From: Elysia marginata
Lineage: Eukaryota > Mollusca > Gastropoda > Plakobranchidae
Length of the DNA stretch: 21,518 nt
Direction of reading: 5' to 3'
Assembly (NCBI GenBank): GCA_019649035.1
Contig: BMAT01003090.1
Span: 604,070-625,587 of the forward strand
Below, piece by piece: positions 1 through 6,800 of the stretch. Both the position numbers and the translations under genes were made by a program. The notes beneath the pieces were generated by a model, which saw only the letters and a program-made list of their open reading frames with translations, had not been told where the DNA came from and made no database searches. The stretch's first letter is position 1. The number at the start of each line of letters is the position of its first letter.

Positions 1-37
1 TTATTTTACCAGTGTGGCTGCCTATGTGGCAGCTCAC

Positions 38-160
38 TCTGTCTGTTTGTCTGTCCGTCTGTTTGTCTGTCCATCTGTTTGTCTGTTTGTCTGTCTGTCT
101 GTCTGTCTCTCTGCTATTCTCCTCTCTCTCTTTCCCTTCCTCTCCCTCTCTTTCTCTATT
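38..160 (+). repeat. CTGT tetranucleotide microsatellite with CT-rich tail
   Basis: From 38 to about 113 the sequence is imperfect repeats of CTGT with CTGTTTGT and CTGTCCGT variants. It passes into CT- and T-rich simple sequence to about 160. Confidence 0.9.
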
Positions 161-558
161 TACTTGTCTTGTATGCATAGATAGTGAATGTGGGCCCACA
201 TGTGTGATTGTGTGAGTTGAAGTCACTATGTTGTTAGTAGGTACTTTGGAAGACTGAATATATTGACCTCAACTGGACTTGACTGTTATGTTATGTTATG
301 ACTGACTTCTTGTTATCTGTTTACTACTTCCATTCCATGAGTTTGAACTTGACATGAATTCGGTTTACATGTTTTTGCTGTGTTAGAGATAGCTTTTTAG
401 TCAATGCTTTTTACTGTTAAGGGTGTCAGTCATAAATTTAGTTCTTGCAGACCTTTTGGAGATACCATTAGTATACCATTAGGGATTTTTTGTGCCTTTA
501 TTTCCTTGTTGAATTCTGCCGTTATTCCAAATAAGCCTTGGAGAATCAAAGTTCTTAA

Positions 559-710
559 TGTGGCTGCCGCTCTTCCAAGCCTATGTAAACAAGTTTCACG
601 CGCATTGCAAATACACAACGGTGTGTGTTGTAACGAATAAAACACTTTTATACACAACTTTGCGTGCGCGTGAAACTTGTTTACATAGGCTTGGAAGAGC
701 GGCAGCCACA
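559..710. mobile_element. Foldback (palindromic MITE-like) element, 46-bp perfect arms
   Basis: Left arm 559-604 and right arm 665-710 are exact reverse complements over 46 bp. They begin TGTGGCTGCCGCTCTTCC on the left and end with its complement on the right. The arms enclose a 60-base loop. No target duplication is obvious, and no transposase is encoded. The perfect arms suggest a young insertion or arm correction by gene conversion. In the pre-mRNA it would fold into a hairpin just upstream of the exon A acceptor. The superfamily cannot be named from this sequence. Confidence 0.8.
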
Positions 711-759
711 ACCAGTAATAAATTTGAAATTGCATCAATGACACTTACATTTTCTCCAG

Positions 760-895
760 GCTTGAATGTGGGCCGGTCGTATTCTGCTGCCCCTGGAGCT
801 GAGGCTGGCAAGTTTCGCAACCCTGGCTTGGTTTCCCCCGCCAACGGGCTGTTTGGCAGCACATTTTTCCCCAACAGAAGCATGGCATCAAGAAG
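760..895 (+). CDS. pum: pum exon A: linker upstream of the PUF domain
   Basis: The acceptor TTTTCTCCAG ends at 759 and the donor AG|GTAAG follows 895. The exon enters with two bases of a split codon and leaves in phase 2. It encodes [18 protein letters not shown] and then a Ser/Pro/Phe-rich stretch, which matches the PUM1 segment [15 protein letters not shown] lying just before the PUF domain. No RNA-contact residues are here. The frame runs open upstream into the intron, so the acceptor rather than a start codon sets the boundary. Confidence 0.9.
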
Positions 896-3800
896 GTAAG
901 ATGCTGCTCTAGAGGTTTTTTTCTTTGTTTTTTGCTAGCCAACGGTAATAAAAAATATGTTAACTTTACTGACAGGTGTCCCTCATTTTGAAATGTCAAC
1001 GTTCTTGCTTATGTTTGCAAGGAAATAGATTAAGAACAGGCTTTGTTTTTAGCTTTCTGAATAAGGAAAGCATTTTTTATTTTTTTAAGAAAATATGTAG
1101 ATCTAGTACCTAACAGAAATCATAATACACCAAGAATGTGTATTTTCAGTCATTTTCTGTATTCTTTTTCAAAACAATTTGGGATCCCTCTACTCCTCTG
1201 TTGTCTTAGAGAGTCTGTTTAGGTGTGAAAATATTACATCTGTTAACGGCCAGTCAATGATATTAACTCCACGGAAGTAAACTTTGGACAAATCTGATGG
1301 GCTTAAACACTGGGAGGCTTCAATCAAAATCTTTTTTTTTTTTATAGCTATACAAAGTCGTTCTTCTTGGACATCACCAAAATGACCATTTTAAGCAAGT
1401 AAAAATTAGCACATTTCTTTTTAGTGTTTTAAGATCTCATTGTCATTATTCATGTAATTATCTTAAGACCTGACTTTGAAAGGCGGGATTAGTATCTCTC
1501 AAATGCATCGTTGACAATAAATTACAAACAAAAATCAAGCTTATTCAATACTTATCTATTGATTGGTGCTTTTTATCTTACTGTTTCTTACCCATAAGGT
1601 TTGTCGAAATTTTTTATTTATTTGGCTCTTTCATTTTGGTAATAAGCGCCAGCTTGTCGAAAGAGGTAACTGGCCGAAGCCGACTACTGGAGGACTTCAG
1701 AAACAACCGAATTCCCAGCCTGTCTCTGAAGGATCTGTTAAACCATGTGGTGGAGTTTTCTCAGGATCAACATGGCTCGAGGTTTGTTACCCAGTAGTTT
1801 TCTGTTTCCTTTTGTCTTAGTTAAAAACATTAAGCAAATGAAGCATTTTCAACTTCAGTGTGGATAGGACAGTCAAAAATCTACTGTGCTGAACTAGTTA
1901 CAAGTTGTTTCAATCAAAATGAAGAGAATTTGTTATGATCCGACTCTTGAAAACCCAGCCAAACTCAAGCAATTTTATGCGTTCAGCTAGGATCAGTCAT
2001 ATATACAGTGGAGTCCTGATAAAGTCATCACCTTGGGACCGAAAAAATGAGTTGACTTTAACCATTACAAAAATGTAAAGAAATACAAAATGGGACTGCC
2101 AAACATAGTTGACTTTAAGCAAGAGTTTTCCTCAAAAGTGTTGACTTTTAGTGGATTCCACTGTAATTTAATTCCTTGAATATACACTTTAAACTTTAAA
2201 AGCTAATTGCGTTGTTTACTTTTTTATTGTTTTCTTTTTTTCATTGAATATAAAGTTGCTAGTCTATAATTTACACTTCACAGCTAAATGCACTCATAGC
2301 TGGTCAGGTTTTAAACACTAAAGAAATAACTTGAATTGAAGTTCATCCTCACTCCATTAGTTTGTACTTGCATGTATGTATTTGCTTATGTAACAATTAG
2401 TAATCAAACATATGTGATTGCATGTCTGCAAAAATATGAACGAGTCAGAGTAAGATAGGAGTAGGATTTTTTCTCGAATTCTACGAAATAGATTTTTTAA
2501 AATGTAAAATCTAACCCAAAAAGTTTGATTTCTCATCAGGTTCATCCAACAGAAGCTTGAGCGAGCCACACCTCAGGAGAAGAGCATGGTGTTTGGAGAA
2601 ATTTTAATCTCTGCCTACTCTCTCATGACTGATGTGTTTGGGAACTATGTCATCCAGAAGTTCTTTGAATTTGGGTCTCCTGATCAGAAGCAGACGCTGG
2701 CTCAGCGCATACGTGGGCATGTTCTTCCCCTGGCTCTTCAGATGTATGGCTGCAGAGTGATCCAGAAGGCCCTGGAATCTATCCCACCAGAAATGCAGGT
2801 GTGATGGTGAACTTTTTCTTGTTATCCTACATTTGTAGATTGTCTAAATGAATATTGCTATGCATCAGTAGTTTTAGTTTTTACAAATTTGTCCCTCTCA
2901 GCATGAACTTTTTGTGCTTTAAGTTTATTTTTGTTCTTATCAGTGTCAAGGAGTACAAATATGACCAGTGATAACATTGATTAATCGGGATGATTCATGA
3001 ATTTTTATTCAGAATATGCTTGATCTTATTAACTAAATGATTAAATTAAATGATTGTAACTTACTTTCCTTCTACCTGGCATAGAAGCAGGTAAAGTTTT
3101 AGCAAAATACAATCTGCAAGTGAATGTTGACAAGACAGAATTTACAAATCTTTCAAGAGGGGAGACAAACTGGCAAACCACCAAAAAGGTCGGCACCCTA
3201 ATAGGAGACCAAGAGGATATAGAAAGAGCAAACAACTCTCCTCAGCAGCTCTAGTAAAACTGAAAGTCTGGTTAAAAGGAGACAAAATCACAAAAAATAC
3301 AGAACTCAAACTCTATAGAGCACTGGTGAAATCAGTTCTTACCTATAACTGCGGAACATGGGCACTTACACAATCACAAGAAGAAAGACTTAACGCGTTC
3401 CATAGAAAACAACTAAAGAAAGTACTCAACATCAAGTACCCCTTGAAAATAACAAATTCATCTCTGCACAATAAGTGCAATGAACGCCCTCTCTCAATAT
3501 TTATTCTTGAAAGTTGTTGGCGCCTTTTCGGTCATATATTGAGACGAGACAGCCAAATTCCCGCTTATCAAGCAATGAGCGGATATTTTGTGACGGAAGG
3601 CAGCAAATTCAAAGGACGTCCACTAACAACACTCCCTGTCGTCCTCAACTGAGACCTTTCCCGAATAATAAACAGCAACTTGCAACTGAAAAGCAGCCAC
3701 GATCTAGAGCACCTGAGATCTATAGCACAGCAGATAGACGAATGGACCAAGCTTACAGCGAGGATTCGAGAAGCAGCCGAGGCGTCCCAGTCGGAGCACT

Positions 3801-6800
3801 GAGATGTGAGAGGCCCTAAGTCAAGTAAGTCAACTTGGCAGTTTAAAATTTCAGAGATGAAATGATTGTTTTATGTATTAATTTTGTAATTGTTACTTCT
3901 TGACTCTCAAAGAAAGCAGTGAGTCTGATCTATATCTTTACAGGATAGCTCTAGGACATGTTAATATTAGGCAAGAAATGTAAGTTTCTTTGTTTTCTGG
4001 TCAGGTTGAGATTGTGAAGGAACTGGATGGACATGTTCTCAAGTGTGTCAAAGATCAAAATGGAAATCATGTTGTACAGAAATGCATCGAGTGTGTGGAT
4101 CCTAAGTTCCTGCAGTTTATCATTGAAGCCTTCAATGGACAGGTAAAGACCTTCTGATGTTTTTGTAAAAGCCAACAAGATCAGTTTCATGAAGCTCAAA
4201 ACAATTTCAGGCTGACAAGCTAAGTGCAGACCATATTTTATCATGAAAGTAATGTTATTTTGGCCTGGCTCTTAATGATGGTTACAAATTTTTGTGTATA
4301 ATAAGTATAAAAAAAGTTTACATAATTACCTTGCACTTTTTTCCCCCACACATCTGCTATATTTTTTTTAAAAATGAGTACTTACTGCTAAGGTCAAAAG
4401 ACTCTTGATTTTGTGTTTGTGCCAGGTTTTCACCTTGTCTACGCATCCCTATGGATGCCGTGTGATCCAGCGAATCTTAGAACACTGCAATCCTGAGCAG
4501 ACAGACCCTGTGTTGGCCGAGCTACATGAAAACACAGAGCGACTGGTCCAGGATCAGTACGGGAACTACGTAATACAGCACGTACTAGAACATGGACACA
4601 TGGAAGACAAAAGCAAAATTGTCAACACCATAAGGGGCAAAGTGCTCATGCTCAGTCAGCACAAGTTTGCCAGGTAATTTGAGAAGGATTGGTGAATTGC
4701 TCATAGTGTTGACTTACTCTATTGTTCTCTTTTTCTACTGGTATATGTTGTGAGGAGATATGAATTTGTCTGCATAGGATGTGAGATCCTCATTTATCTT
4801 GAGTTTTTGAACCGGAAACATTTTTAAAAATCTTTATACATCCACAGGGTACAAGTTTTCCGATTTTAATCGGAATTCCTATTTTTTCGTCTCCCCCGAT
4901 TTTCGTATTCCTTCTTCAATCAGCAACAAAAAAGTCGGAAAAATTATAAACTTATTAAAGTAAGAACTTAAACCGAGAAAAGACGACCGGAAAATCGGAA
5001 GCGAATTACAAACCTTTTTCCGATTCTATGGCGATACCGATTATTTCTTTTTGTTTATCCGTTAGTCGATTTCCGTTTATACTTTATATGTAACCTCATC
5101 GCCCGATTTCTTTTTCATGTTGAGTTCGAAACTGTCCACACAATGGCCAATGGGCGTAAAAGCTAAAGTTAAACTGAAAGTATGCTACCGATGATTTTTC
5201 TTGTTTATCTTTTGTATACTCCGTGTAGATCTAGGCCTAGTCATGAATAAAGTTATCTTACGATAATACAAACACATGGTTCTATGACTGTTCAAAACAT
5301 TGAGTCCTTTATAATCCTTTCTTACATTACATCTAGATCTAGCCCTGAGCAATCTTGTGCACTTCGTCCTTTTTTTTGCCAAGAGCGATCTTGTTCAGTG
5401 ATATTTCATATTGTTATTGCTGCACCTCGTGGACCTTTCTAGATCTCTATAATTTTCAAGCAAGTGCCAGGGTAGATGGTTTTAAAAAACTCTTAGATCT
5501 AGTAGTCTTACTCTTCAAATCTAGATTAGATCTATTCTATCTCTCTATAGATCTAGATTAGACATGGACAAACAGTGTAGCTGGTCATTAACTGACTTAG
5601 CCTTACTGGCTTACACTAGAAAATCTAGATCTAGACTCTAGTAACATTTGCTAACAATCTAGATTATGATCATGGTGGCCATTCCAAGTCTAGATCTAGC
5701 CCAAATTAAGTTCTTGGATCGGAAATCTACAACATCACATTGTGTTTCATTTTCAAAGAACAAATGAAGGAAAAAGACATCAATGGAGACTTTTATTCTA
5801 GTTATAGCAGGAAAAATTTCGGACAAGGATGGTGTTGCATGATGTTTGCTGTGTAAAACTGGTGGCAAAATCGTTTTTGCTAGACACTGAAAGGCTGGCT
5901 TTAGTAATCAGAATAGCGCGCGCTCGGAAACTTCCATAAAAAAATTTCCTGCTTTTTTCTCATGAGCTGCTTGCATCCCTGCATCCAGACTTGCCATTCA
6001 TTCAGATTAAATCAGTATTATACTGATTTTTATTACAAAATACTGATTTTTTACTGCCTGGCAACTACCGCTCATGGAGCCATGTTTCAGAGTTAATTCC
6101 CAGTGTTTGTCACTTTTCTTAGCAATCTGGAAATTGTTATTCGTACCTGTTTGTACCAAAATGCTTTACGTTAGGCCTACTGTATTATGGAGCATGGTAG
6201 TTTTTTAACCATTATTTTTTTTTTTTCGAAACAATTTAAATGACCATGGATGGATTAAAATTGAACTGTTAGTACTTTAACTGAAAAAAAATGTCAGAGT
6301 TTGTGAGTACCAGTACAAAGTCATACAGATTTTTTAACCCTGAATACTGATTTTCCATTTTGAGGAGTGGCAGGTCTGTACATCTTGTTCTGCGGCTTAT
6401 CAACAATTTTAAGTGAGGTGTCTTGCAGTCATGCTTGCTGAATGATATTGGCCGTAAGCTATGATATATCATGGTACATAATTAAAAGCTTTCAATTTTA
6501 TTGAATATTTTGTTATTGGCCTTAATTTGATAATGAATTGGATAACTTTATCAGATGGGAATAATGACATTTTTAAAGAATTTGCTTTGTGCACATGGTA
6601 ATCAGCACTATATTTAATAACTTTCTTGTGGCAAAAACTCTCATTCTGAATCATTGAGAGTTTCTTTCACTAACAATACTAAGCAATTCATGCTGTGATT
6701 TTATTTTTTTTTTTTTACAGTAATGTGGTTGAAAAATGTGTGTCCCACTCGTCTCGTCAAGAGAGGGCTATGCTTATCGAGGAAGTCTGCAACATGAGTG

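Larger units (their letters stand above)
1..759 (+). other. pum: 3' part of a pum intron
   Basis: There is no exon-like segment before the acceptor at 759. It contains a CTGT microsatellite near the left end and a foldback element at 559-710, ending 49 bases before the acceptor. The donor of this intron lies outside the window. Confidence 0.75.
4674..6720 (+). other. pum: pum intron 5, enlarged by nested transposons
   Basis: The largest intron in the window. It holds the hAT-like element 4845-5981 and the adjoining MITE 5986-6378. Removing both and one copy of each target duplication leaves an intron of about 0.5 kb. The 3' end has a long T tract before the acceptor at 6720. Confidence 0.85.

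Noticed and set aside
404-640. Possible extra exon after TTCTTGCAG near 451
   Set aside because: The translation does not resemble Pumilio linker sequence, and it runs into the foldback element.
430-883. Minus-strand frames of 95-104 codons
   Set aside because: They are antisense to the foldback and to exon A, and share the palindrome translation. No independent coding signal.
558-899. 113-codon open frame across the foldback and exon A
   Set aside because: Only 760-895 matches Pumilio. The upstream part translates the palindrome and ends at a good splice acceptor, so it is intron read-through.
5185-5382. Minus-strand Arg/Lys-rich 65-codon frame
   Set aside because: It arises from the TCTAGATC-rich repeat and has no recognisable domain.
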